Positions 17,045 through 24,246 of a stretch of DNA of 64,000 nt are shown here, in pieces. The position numbers were made by a program, and so were the translations under genes. The stretch's first letter is position 1, and every line of letters starts with the position of its first letter. This DNA is from Streptomyces sp. CT34 (GTDB lineage Bacteria; Actinomycetota; Actinomycetes; Streptomycetales; Streptomycetaceae), in the NCBI RefSeq assembly GCF_000805335.1, contig NZ_KN708638.1, forward strand, positions 5,685,359 to 5,749,358, given 5' to 3'. The notes beneath the pieces were generated by a model. That model made no database searches and was not told where the DNA came from. It worked only from the letters and a program-made list of their open reading frames with translations.

Positions 17045-17944
17045 TCAGCCCTTCACCGCGCCGCCGAGCGCGAAGCCGCCGCCCAGCCGCCTGGAGACAA
17101 GGATGTACAGCAAGATCACCGGTGTCGAGTAGAGAATCGAGAAAGCGGCGAGTTCACCGAAGGCGACGGCGCCGTAATTGCCGAAGAAAGTGAAGATGCT
17201 GACCGACGCCGGAAGGTTCTCGGGAGAGAGCAGCAGCATGAACGGGACGAAGAAGTTCCCCCACATCATGATGAAGGTGTAGATCGCGACGACTCCGCAG
17301 CCGGGCCCCATGAGCGGCAGGATGATCCGCCGCAGGGTCTGCCACCAGGACGCGCCGTCCGTCCAGGCGGCCTCCTCCAGCACCTTCGGCACCCCGTCCA
17401 TGAAATTCTTCATGAGCCAGATGGCGAACGGGAGTTGTGCCGCGGCCAGGAACAGCGCGGTGCCGTACCGGGTGTCGATCAGGTCGACCCGTACGAACAG
17501 CGCGTAGACCGGGACCATCACCGCGGTGATCGGCAGGCAGGTCGCGAACAGGACGGTGAGCAGGTACGGGCGGCTGAAGCGGGAGCGGTGGCGGGACAGC
17601 GGGTAGCCGGCGAGCGCCGCGCAGACCACCGTGAGCAGGGTCGCGCCGCCGCAGATCAGCAGGCTGTTGAGCATCGGCGTGAAGGTGATCTCGTCGGTCA
17701 GCACCGCCGAGAAGTTGTCCAGGGTGGGCGGGTCCGGCAGCCCCACCCGGAGCGTGGCGTGCGGGTCCAGCGACGCCAGCACCAGCCAGGCCAGCGGGAC
17801 GGCGAACGCCACCGCGGCGACCAGCAGCGCGGCGTCGGCGGCGAGTCGGTGCCGGGTGGCGCGCCGGAGCACCGGGCGCCCGCGGCCCGTGCGCCACCGC
17901 GCCGCCACCGCCGGCCCTCGCGGTCCCGTACGCACCGGCCGCAT
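17045..17944 (-). CDS. Carbohydrate ABC transporter permease (MalG type)
   Basis: 299 residues with about six membrane segments and the inner EAA loop EEAAWTDGASWWQTLRRIILPLMGPG, which contacts the ATPase. The N-terminal ~28 residues are basic and Pro/Gly-rich. The ATG at 17944 overlaps the stop of the upstream permease by one base (TGATG), so the genes are translationally coupled. With the MalF-type partner it forms the channel of a CUT1-family sugar importer. No ATPase gene is in the cluster. In Streptomyces such systems normally use the shared ATPase MsiK encoded elsewhere, which is established knowledge for other importers and inference here. Confidence 0.93.
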   Translation of the reverse strand: MRPVRTGPRGPAVAARWRTGRGRPVLRRATRHRLAADAALLVAAVAFAVPLAWLVLASLDPHATLRVGLPDPPTLDNFSAVLTDEITFTPMLNSLLICGGATLLTVVCAALAGYPLSRHRSRFSRPYLLTVLFATCLPITAVMVPVYALFVRVDLIDTRYGTALFLAAAQLPFAIWLMKNFMDGVPKVLEEAAWTDGASWWQTLRRIILPLMGPGCGVVAIYTFIMMWGNFFVPFMLLLSPENLPASVSIFTFFGNYGAVAFGELAAFSILYSTPVILLYILVSRRLGGGFALGGAVKG

Positions 17945-18801
17945 CAGGTGTTCTCCCGCAGCAGCCGCAGGTACACCGCCGAGAACAGCGCGCCCACCAC
18001 GAGCAGCAGCAGCGCCACCGCCGTGCCGTACCCGATCAGGGACTTCAGGAACGCCTGGTCGTACATGAACACCGGCAGCGTCTGGCTGCGGTTGCCGGGG
18101 CCGCCGCGGGTGATCGCCCAGATCAGCCCGAACACGGAGAGCGTCTGGAGGGTGTTGAGCATCAGGTTGGTGCCGATGGAGCGGCGGATCATCGGGAGCG
18201 TGATGTGCCACAGCCGGCGCAGCCCGCCCGCGCCGTCCACCGCCGCGGACTCGGCGACCTCCTGGGGGATGTCGGAGAGCGCCGCGGAGTAGATCAGCAT
18301 CGAGAAGGCCGTGCCGCGCCAGACGTTGGCGAACGACACGGCCAGGATGGGCAGTGTGAACAGCCAGTCCTGGGTGGGGAGATGGAGCCAGGCCAGGAGG
18401 GCGTTGAGGGTGCCGCGCCGCTCGAAGAAGGTGTAGAGGAGAAAGCCCGCGACGATCTCCGGGAGCACCCAGGCGGTGATCACCACCGCGCCGGTCAGCG
18501 TCCGCACCGGCCGTGAGGCGTGCCGCATCAGCCCGGCCAGCGCCAGCCCGAGTGTGTTCTGGCCGAGGAGCGACGAGACGACCGTGAACACCAGCGTCAG
18601 CACCACCGCGTTGCGGAAGGCCGGATCGGCGAACGCGTGGCGGAAGTTGGCCGGCCCGACGAAGGACGCCGACTCCTGGCCGGTGAGCTGGGTGTCGGTG
18701 AAGGCGAGGTAGCAGCAGTAGCCGATGGGCCCGGCCAGGAAGAGCAGCAGCAGGACGGTGGCCGGGGCCAGCGGCGACCAGCGCAGCAGGCGCCGCTTCA
18801 T
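17944..18801 (-). CDS. Carbohydrate ABC transporter permease (MalF type)
   Basis: 285 residues, six predicted membrane segments starting at ATVLLLLFLAGPIGYCCYLAF, with the EAA loop VAESAAVDGAGGLRRLWHITLPMI. The ATG at 18801 overlaps the stop of the binding-protein gene (ATGA). It pairs with the MalG-type permease that follows. CUT1 importers of this kind take up di- and oligosaccharides. The actual sugar cannot be read from the sequence. Confidence 0.93.
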   Translation of the reverse strand: MKRRLLRWSPLAPATVLLLLFLAGPIGYCCYLAFTDTQLTGQESASFVGPANFRHAFADPAFRNAVVLTLVFTVVSSLLGQNTLGLALAGLMRHASRPVRTLTGAVVITAWVLPEIVAGFLLYTFFERRGTLNALLAWLHLPTQDWLFTLPILAVSFANVWRGTAFSMLIYSAALSDIPQEVAESAAVDGAGGLRRLWHITLPMIRRSIGTNLMLNTLQTLSVFGLIWAITRGGPGNRSQTLPVFMYDQAFLKSLIGYGTAVALLLLVVGALFSAVYLRLLRENT

Positions 18802-20162
18802 GGTTTGGCGACGACCCGGCCGCCGACCACGGACCGCACCGTGGCGTCGTACTGCCCGGCCGCCTTGTCCGGCGAGGCGTCACCGGCGGTGACGGACTCC
18901 GTCGCCTCGCCGATCGCCGCGGCGATCCTGGGGTATTCGGGCAGCGCGGGCCGGTACCGGCTGACCGGCACCAGACCGGTGAAGAAGCCGATGCCCGGCA
19001 CCGACGTCAGATACCGCGGATCGGCCGCGACGTCCTTGCGGACGGTGATCTGGGCGCCCCGCACGCACCACTCCAGCGCGTTGTCCCGCGACTGGAACGT
19101 CTCGATCAACTTCCAGGCGAGATCGGGGTGTTGGGCCCGCTGCGGTACCGACCAGGTCCAGCCGCCGGCCAGGCTGACCCGGCCGGGCGGGGCGCCGTGC
19201 TGGGTCGGGAACGGCGCCTGGCCGAGCGTCGTCGACCAGGCCGGCCACGGCTTCCCGCCGCCCGTCTTCTGCCACTGCTGGGCGAGCCAGGAGCCGTCGA
19301 GGTCGATGGCGAGCTTCTGGTCGGGCAGCAGCTCGGCGGCCACGTTGGTCTGGATGTTGGGGCTGAGCGCGTCGGAGACGTCGGGCCCCAGCTTCTCCTT
19401 GTAGACGGTGTCGAGGAAGCCGAGGCTGTCCTTGAACCCCTGGGTGCCGGTGACCCATTTCCGCGTGCCCGGGTCGTAGAGCTGGTTCTGCCCGGTGCCG
19501 TACAGCAGCATCTCGAAGCCCTGCATCACGGCGGCCTCGCCCGCGCCCTTGCCGGTGAAGACGTTCAGCGGGATGACGCCGGGGACCCGCTGCTTGATGG
19601 TGCGGGCGGCCGTCAGGACGTCGTCCCAGGTGCGCGGGTGCCAGTCGGCGGACAGTCCGGCCTTGTGGAAGATGTTCTTGTTGAACCACAGCCCGCGGGT
19701 GTCGGTGCCGTCCGGGACGCCGTACGTCCGGCCGTCCTGCCCCCGGGCCGCGGCCCGGGCGGCCGGCTCGAACTGCCGCCAGGCGGGCCACTTCGCGAGG
19801 TACGGGTCCAGGGGCCGCAACAGCCCCGCCGTGATGTCGGAGTTGACCAGGAAGGTGTCCTCGTAGACCAGGTCGGGCGCGGTCTTCGGGGAGCGCATCA
19901 TCTGCTGGATCTTGGTGTAGTAGTCGTTCTCCGCGGCCTGGACGGGGATCAGCCGGACCTTCTTGCCGGGGTTCGCCTTCTCGAACTGCCGCGCCACGAG
20001 GGCGACATAGTCGTCCCGGACGCGGACCGCGTTGTTGGTGTCCTTGATGAAGGCGACCGTGACGGTGTTCCGGTCGCTCCCGGATCCGCTGCCGCAGGCG
20101 GTGAGCGCGCCGGCGGCCAGCACGGCGGCGGTGAACAACATCAGCGGGGTGGTGGAGCGCAC
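18798..20162 (-). CDS. Sugar-binding lipoprotein of ABC importer
   Basis: 454 residues. A lipoprotein signal with lipobox LTAC places the lipidated cysteine at residue 23, followed by a Ser/Gly linker. The mature part is a family 1 extracellular solute-binding protein (VTVAFIKDTNNAVRVRDDYVA, TAPDLVYEDTF, NKNIFHKAGLSADWHPRTWDDV). GTG start at 20162 with GGAGG seven bases upstream. It is first gene of the importer operon, so transcription begins in the 77-bp gap after the response-regulator gene. No LacI-type regulator is adjacent. Confidence 0.93.
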   Translation of the reverse strand: MRSTTPLMLFTAAVLAAGALTACGSGSGSDRNTVTVAFIKDTNNAVRVRDDYVALVARQFEKANPGKKVRLIPVQAAENDYYTKIQQMMRSPKTAPDLVYEDTFLVNSDITAGLLRPLDPYLAKWPAWRQFEPAARAAARGQDGRTYGVPDGTDTRGLWFNKNIFHKAGLSADWHPRTWDDVLTAARTIKQRVPGVIPLNVFTGKGAGEAAVMQGFEMLLYGTGQNQLYDPGTRKWVTGTQGFKDSLGFLDTVYKEKLGPDVSDALSPNIQTNVAAELLPDQKLAIDLDGSWLAQQWQKTGGGKPWPAWSTTLGQAPFPTQHGAPPGRVSLAGGWTWSVPQRAQHPDLAWKLIETFQSRDNALEWCVRGAQITVRKDVAADPRYLTSVPGIGFFTGLVPVSRYRPALPEYPRIAAAIGEATESVTAGDASPDKAAGQYDATVRSVVGGRVVAKP

Positions 20163-20239
20163 GGCACGACCTCCAACGGACCACGGTCAACTCACCACGG
20201 CATACTGCCTGCTGAAAGTAAGTCACCGGTCACACCGGG

Positions 20240-20920
20240 TCAATGCCCCGACCAGCGATAGCGCAACTCCGGGCGGCCGACCTGGCCGTACTGCGGGGCG
20301 CGGGCGGCCTGGCCGCCGGCCACCAGGTGCTCCAGGTAGCGGCGCGCGGTGATCCGGGAGATCCCGACGTCCGCGGCGGTCTCGGCCGCGGTCAGCCCCT
20401 CGGCGGCGCCCCGCAGCACCTCGGTCACCGCCTGCAGGGTGGCCGCGGTCAGCCCCTTGGGCAGCGCGACCGGACGCGGGGCGCGCAGCGCGGCGATCGC
20501 CCGGTCCACCTCGTCCTGCCCGCTGGCCTCCCCGCTGGTCGCGCGGAACGCGGCGTAACGCACCAGCCGGTCGCGCAGGGTGGCGAAGGTGAACGGCTTG
20601 AGCACGTACTGGACCACGCCCAGCGAGACGCCCTCGCGCACCATCGCCAGATCGCGGGCGGAGGTCACCGCGATGATGTCCGCGCCGTGCCCGGCCGCGC
20701 GCAGCGTCCGCACCAGCTGGAGTCCGTGCCCGTCCGGCAGGTAGAGGTCGAGCAGCAGCAGGTCGACCGGGTGGTGGTCGAGATGCCGGACCGCGCCCGC
20801 GCCGGAGTGCACGGTGCCGGACACCGTGAAGCCCGGCACCCGCCCCACGTACAGGGCATGGGCGTCGGCGGCGACCGGATCGTCCTCGACGACCAGGACC
20901 CGGATGTCGGCAGGGCTCAC
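20240..20920 (-). CDS. CitB/DcuR-type response regulator
   Basis: 226 residues. Receiver domain with acidic pocket Glu12-Asp13-Asp14 and phosphoacceptor Asp58 (VDLLLLDLYLPDGHG); conserved Lys in YVLKPFTFATLRDRL. The C-terminal half has a winged-helix region (GLTAAETAADVGISRITARRYLEHLV) like DcuR/CitB/MalR. GTG start at 20920 with AAAGGA. It follows the sensor kinase by 52 nt. With that kinase and the divergent symporter it makes a standard C4-dicarboxylate or citrate response unit, by analogy with DctSR and DcuSR. Confidence 0.93.
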   Translation of the reverse strand: MSPADIRVLVVEDDPVAADAHALYVGRVPGFTVSGTVHSGAGAVRHLDHHPVDLLLLDLYLPDGHGLQLVRTLRAAGHGADIIAVTSARDLAMVREGVSLGVVQYVLKPFTFATLRDRLVRYAAFRATSGEASGQDEVDRAIAALRAPRPVALPKGLTAATLQAVTEVLRGAAEGLTAAETAADVGISRITARRYLEHLVAGGQAARAPQYGQVGRPELRYRWSGH

Positions 20921-20972
20921 CGGGCACGTCCTTTCGTCGCCGGGCGGCCGGCGGGGCGGGGGAGAGGGCGCC

Positions 20973-22616
20973 TCATGGTGCCACCCGCAGCGGCAGCCGG
21001 ACGGTGAACCGGGCGCCGCCGTCCGGCCCCCGGTCGAGGACGATCGTGCCGCCGTTGCGCCGGACCGCCTGCCGGACCAGGGCCAGCCCCAGGCCGCGGG
21101 GGCCGCCGCCGGCGGTCTCCTTGGTGCTCCAGCCGCGCCGGAACACCTCCTCGGTCGCGTCCGCGGCGACCCCGGGCCCGTTGTCCGCGACGCACAGCAG
21201 CAGTTCCCCGGCGTCCGCCCGCGCGCTCACCCGCACCCGCGGGGGCGCGCCGTGCTCCTGCGGCGGGGCCGCGGCGTCGATGGCGTTGTCGACGAGGTTG
21301 CCCAGCACGGTCACCAGGTCGCGGGCCGGCAGCCGCGGCGGGAGCAGCCCGTCGTCGATCCGGCTGTCCGGGGTGAGGACCAGCTCGACGCCGCGCTCGT
21401 TGGCCTGGGCGGCCTTGCCGAGCAGCAGCGCGGCCAGCACCGGTTCGGCGACCGCGCCGACGACCCGGTCGGTCAGCGCCTGGGCCAGCTCCAGCTCGGC
21501 GGTGGCGAACTCCACCGCCTCCTCGGCGCGCCCCAGTTCGATCAGCGAGACCACCGTGTGCAGCCGGTTGGCGGCCTCGTGCGCCTGCGAGCGCAGCGCC
21601 TCGGCGAAGCCGCGTACGGAGTCCAACTCGCCGGACAGCGCCTGGAGTTCGGTGTGGTCGCGGAGGGTGACGACGCTGCCGCGGCGCTCCCCGCCGGAGA
21701 CCGGGGAGGAGTTGACGACCAGCACCCGCTCGCCGGTCAGATGCAGCTCGTCGACCCGCGGGCCGGCCGCCCGCAGCGCCTCGGTCAGCGGCTCCGGCAG
21801 CCCCAGTTCGCCGACGGTGCGGCCCACCGCGTCCGGTGACAGGCCCAGCAGCTCCCGCCCGCCGTCGTTGATCAGCGCGACCCTGCGCTCTCCGTCGAGC
21901 AGCAGCAGCCCCTCGCGGACGGCGTGCAGCGCGGCCTGGTGGTAGTCGTGCATCCGGCTCAGCTCGGCGGCGTTCATCCCGTGGGTGTGCCGGCGCAGCC
22001 GGGCGTTGATCACGTACGTGCCGGCGCCGCCCAGCGCCAGCGCCGCCGCGGCCACCCCGACCAGCGCGAGGACCTGGTCCCGCAGCTGCTGGCTGATCGT
22101 CGCGATGGTGATCCCGGAGCTGACCAGCGCGGTGATCCGGCCGCCCCGCCCCGGGTCGCGGACCGGTGCGACGACCCGCACGGACGGGCCGAGCACGCCC
22201 AGGTGCGTCTCCGCGAAGATCGCGCCGTGCAGCGCGGGCCCGGTGTGCCCGAGGTACTTCCCGCCGATCGCGGACGGCTCCGGATGCGTCCAGCGGGTCC
22301 CGTCCGGCGCCATGATCACCACGAAGTCGACCCCGGCGTCCCGGCGCAGCCGCTCGGCGTACGGCTGGAGCGCGGCCGTCGGGTCCGTCGTCCGGGCCGC
22401 CGCCACCACCGCCGGGGAGTCGGCGACGGCGGTGGCCGCCGCGGTCGCCTGCCGGCGCGCGGTCTCCTCCGCCTGCCGCCCCGCGCTGAGGTACGCGAAC
22501 ACCGCGCAGCCCACGACCACCACCGCGACCAGCACCACCTGCATGGCGAAGAGCTGCCCGGCCAGGCTGCGGGGGCCGCGCAGCCGCCGGGGCGGCCGGG
22601 GACGGGGGAGGCGCAT
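20973..22616 (-). CDS. CitA/DcuS-type sensor histidine kinase
   Basis: 547 residues. A membrane segment near 22-45, an extracytoplasmic PDC/CACHE-type sensor (~46-185) carrying IGGKYLGHTGPALHGAIFAETHLGVLGPSVR, a second membrane segment (~190-210), a PAS domain (~235-320), then a SpoOB-like phosphoacceptor helix with His346 (LRSQAHEAANRLHTVV) and an HATPase with the N box NLVDNAIDAA and DNGPGV, GLGLALV. This is the layout of carboxylate-sensing kinases. ATG at 22616. It probably phosphorylates the regulator that follows and detects the substrate of the divergent symporter. Confidence 0.94.
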   Translation of the reverse strand: MRLPRPRPPRRLRGPRSLAGQLFAMQVVLVAVVVVGCAVFAYLSAGRQAEETARRQATAAATAVADSPAVVAAARTTDPTAALQPYAERLRRDAGVDFVVIMAPDGTRWTHPEPSAIGGKYLGHTGPALHGAIFAETHLGVLGPSVRVVAPVRDPGRGGRITALVSSGITIATISQQLRDQVLALVGVAAAALALGGAGTYVINARLRRHTHGMNAAELSRMHDYHQAALHAVREGLLLLDGERRVALINDGGRELLGLSPDAVGRTVGELGLPEPLTEALRAAGPRVDELHLTGERVLVVNSSPVSGGERRGSVVTLRDHTELQALSGELDSVRGFAEALRSQAHEAANRLHTVVSLIELGRAEEAVEFATAELELAQALTDRVVGAVAEPVLAALLLGKAAQANERGVELVLTPDSRIDDGLLPPRLPARDLVTVLGNLVDNAIDAAAPPQEHGAPPRVRVSARADAGELLLCVADNGPGVAADATEEVFRRGWSTKETAGGGPRGLGLALVRQAVRRNGGTIVLDRGPDGGARFTVRLPLRVAP

Positions 22617-22633
22617 GCGGAACAGTCTGCACG

Positions 22634-22650
22634 GTCACTTTTACGTGAAC
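22634..22650. promoter_or_regulatory. Inverted repeat in the kinase/symporter divergent region
   Basis: TCAC-N6-GTGA (22635-22648) within the 143-bp gap between the kinase and symporter starts, in its most AT-rich part. A further GTGAC follows near 22666. It is a plausible binding site for the response regulator, but the match to any known box was not tested. Confidence 0.25.
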
Positions 22651-22759
22651 GAAATGTACGCAAGGGTGACGGGTGCCACACGGCCGTGCATAGTCGCCGG
22701 GACTTGTTGTGCGCCGGAGCCGCAGATCGGCGCAGAACCGCAGACCCGAGGAGGCAGCC

Positions 22760-24163
22760 GTGGCTGCACAGACCCCGCCGTCCGGGGACACCGCCGAGGA
22801 GACCCCGCCGGCCAAGCGGGACCGGACCCATTTCCTCTACATCGCCGTCATCGCGGCGGTCCTGCTCGGCATCGCCGTGGGCTTCGCGGCCCCCGGCGTC
22901 GCCGTCCAGCTCAAGCCGCTCGGCACGGGGTTCGTCAACCTCATCAAGATGATGATTTCGCCCATCATCTTCTGCACCATCGTGCTGGGCGTCGGCTCGG
23001 TCCGCAAGGCGGCGAAGGTCGGCGCGGTGGGTGGGCTGGCCCTCGGCTACTTCATGGCGATGTCCACCGTCGCGCTGGCCATCGGCCTGGTCGTCGGCAA
23101 CATCCTGGAGCCCGGTTCCGGCCTCCACCTGACCGAGGCGCTCCGGCACGCGGGTCAGGCGCAGACCGCCGGCGCCCACGAGTCGACCACCGACTTCCTC
23201 CTCGGCATCATCCCGACCACCCTGGTCTCCGCCTTCACCCAGGGCGAGGTGCTCCAGACCCTGCTGGTGGCGCTGCTGGTCGGCTTCGGGCTCCAGGCGC
23301 TGGGCCCGGCGGGCGAGCCGGTGCTGCGCGGGATCGGCCACCTCCAGAAGCTGGTCTTCCGTGTGCTCTCGATGATCATGTGGGTGGCGCCGGTGGGCGC
23401 CTTCGGCGCCATGGCCGCGGTCGTCGGCGCCACCGGCGTGAAGGCGCTGACGTCCCTGTTCGTCATCATGTCCGGCTTCTACGTCACCTGTCTGCTCTTC
23501 GTGGTCGTGGTGCTCGGCGCGCTGCTGCGGCTCTGCGCCGGGGTGAACATCCTCGCGCTGCTGAAGTACCTCGGCCGGGAGTTCCTGCTGATCCTGTCCA
23601 CCTCCTCCTCGGAGTCGGCGCTGCCCCGGCTGATCGCGAAGATGGAGCACCTGGGCGTCAGCCGCCCGGTCGTCGGCGTCACCGTCCCGACCGGCTACAG
23701 CTTCAACCTCGACGGCACCGCCATCTACCTGACGATGTCCTCGCTGTTCGTCGCCGACGCGATGGGCAAGCCGCTCTCCCTCGGCCAGCAGGTCTCGCTC
23801 CTGGTCTTCATGATCATCGCCTCCAAGGGCGCGGCCGGCGTCACCGGCGCGGGCCTGTCGACCCTGGCCGGCGGCCTCCAGTCGCACCGCCCCGACCTCG
23901 TCGACGGCGTCGGCCTGATCGTCGGCATCGACCGCTTCATGAGCGAGGCCCGCGCGATGACCAACTTCGCCGGCAACGCGGTGGCCACCGTCCTGATCGG
24001 CACCTGGACCAAGGAGATCGACAGGGCCCGGGTCGCCGAAGTGCTCGCCGGCCGGCTGCCGTTCGACGAGCGGGCGTCGGCCGTCGACGCCCACGGCGCA
24101 CCGCCCGCCCCCGAGGCCGCCGCGCCGCGGGACGGTGCGCGGCAGACGTCCGCGACGGTCTGA
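22760..24163 (+). CDS. Dicarboxylate:cation symporter (DctA/GltP family)
   Basis: 467 residues from a GTG at 22760 with GAGGAGG at 22749-22755. The dicarboxylate/amino acid:cation symporter signatures are present: a serine-rich hairpin LSTSSSESALPRLI, the substrate motif GYSFNLDGTAIYLTM, SKGAAGVTGAGLSTLAGGL, and a late FAGNAVATVLIGTW. About eight membrane helices and two re-entrant loops are expected. It is divergent from a CitA/CitB-type pair, which supports C4-dicarboxylate (succinate, fumarate, malate) uptake rather than glutamate, though sequence alone does not settle this. Confidence 0.93.
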   Translation: MAAQTPPSGDTAEETPPAKRDRTHFLYIAVIAAVLLGIAVGFAAPGVAVQLKPLGTGFVNLIKMMISPIIFCTIVLGVGSVRKAAKVGAVGGLALGYFMAMSTVALAIGLVVGNILEPGSGLHLTEALRHAGQAQTAGAHESTTDFLLGIIPTTLVSAFTQGEVLQTLLVALLVGFGLQALGPAGEPVLRGIGHLQKLVFRVLSMIMWVAPVGAFGAMAAVVGATGVKALTSLFVIMSGFYVTCLLFVVVVLGALLRLCAGVNILALLKYLGREFLLILSTSSSESALPRLIAKMEHLGVSRPVVGVTVPTGYSFNLDGTAIYLTMSSLFVADAMGKPLSLGQQVSLLVFMIIASKGAAGVTGAGLSTLAGGLQSHRPDLVDGVGLIVGIDRFMSEARAMTNFAGNAVATVLIGTWTKEIDRARVAEVLAGRLPFDERASAVDAHGAPPAPEAAAPRDGARQTSATV

Positions 24164-24184
24164 CGCGGGACGCGCAGGAGGGGA

Positions 24185-24218
24185 GAAGGGGCGGGCGCCA
24201 CCGGGCGCCCGCCCCTTC
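24185..24218. terminator. Bidirectional terminator between symporter and glgB
   Basis: A perfect 15-bp stem (24185-24199 with 24204-24218) closed by a 4-nt loop, between convergent genes ending at 24163 (+) and 24247 (-). Confidence 0.88.
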
Positions 24219-24246
24219 GGCGCGGACCGCCTGTCCGCCTGCCCCG

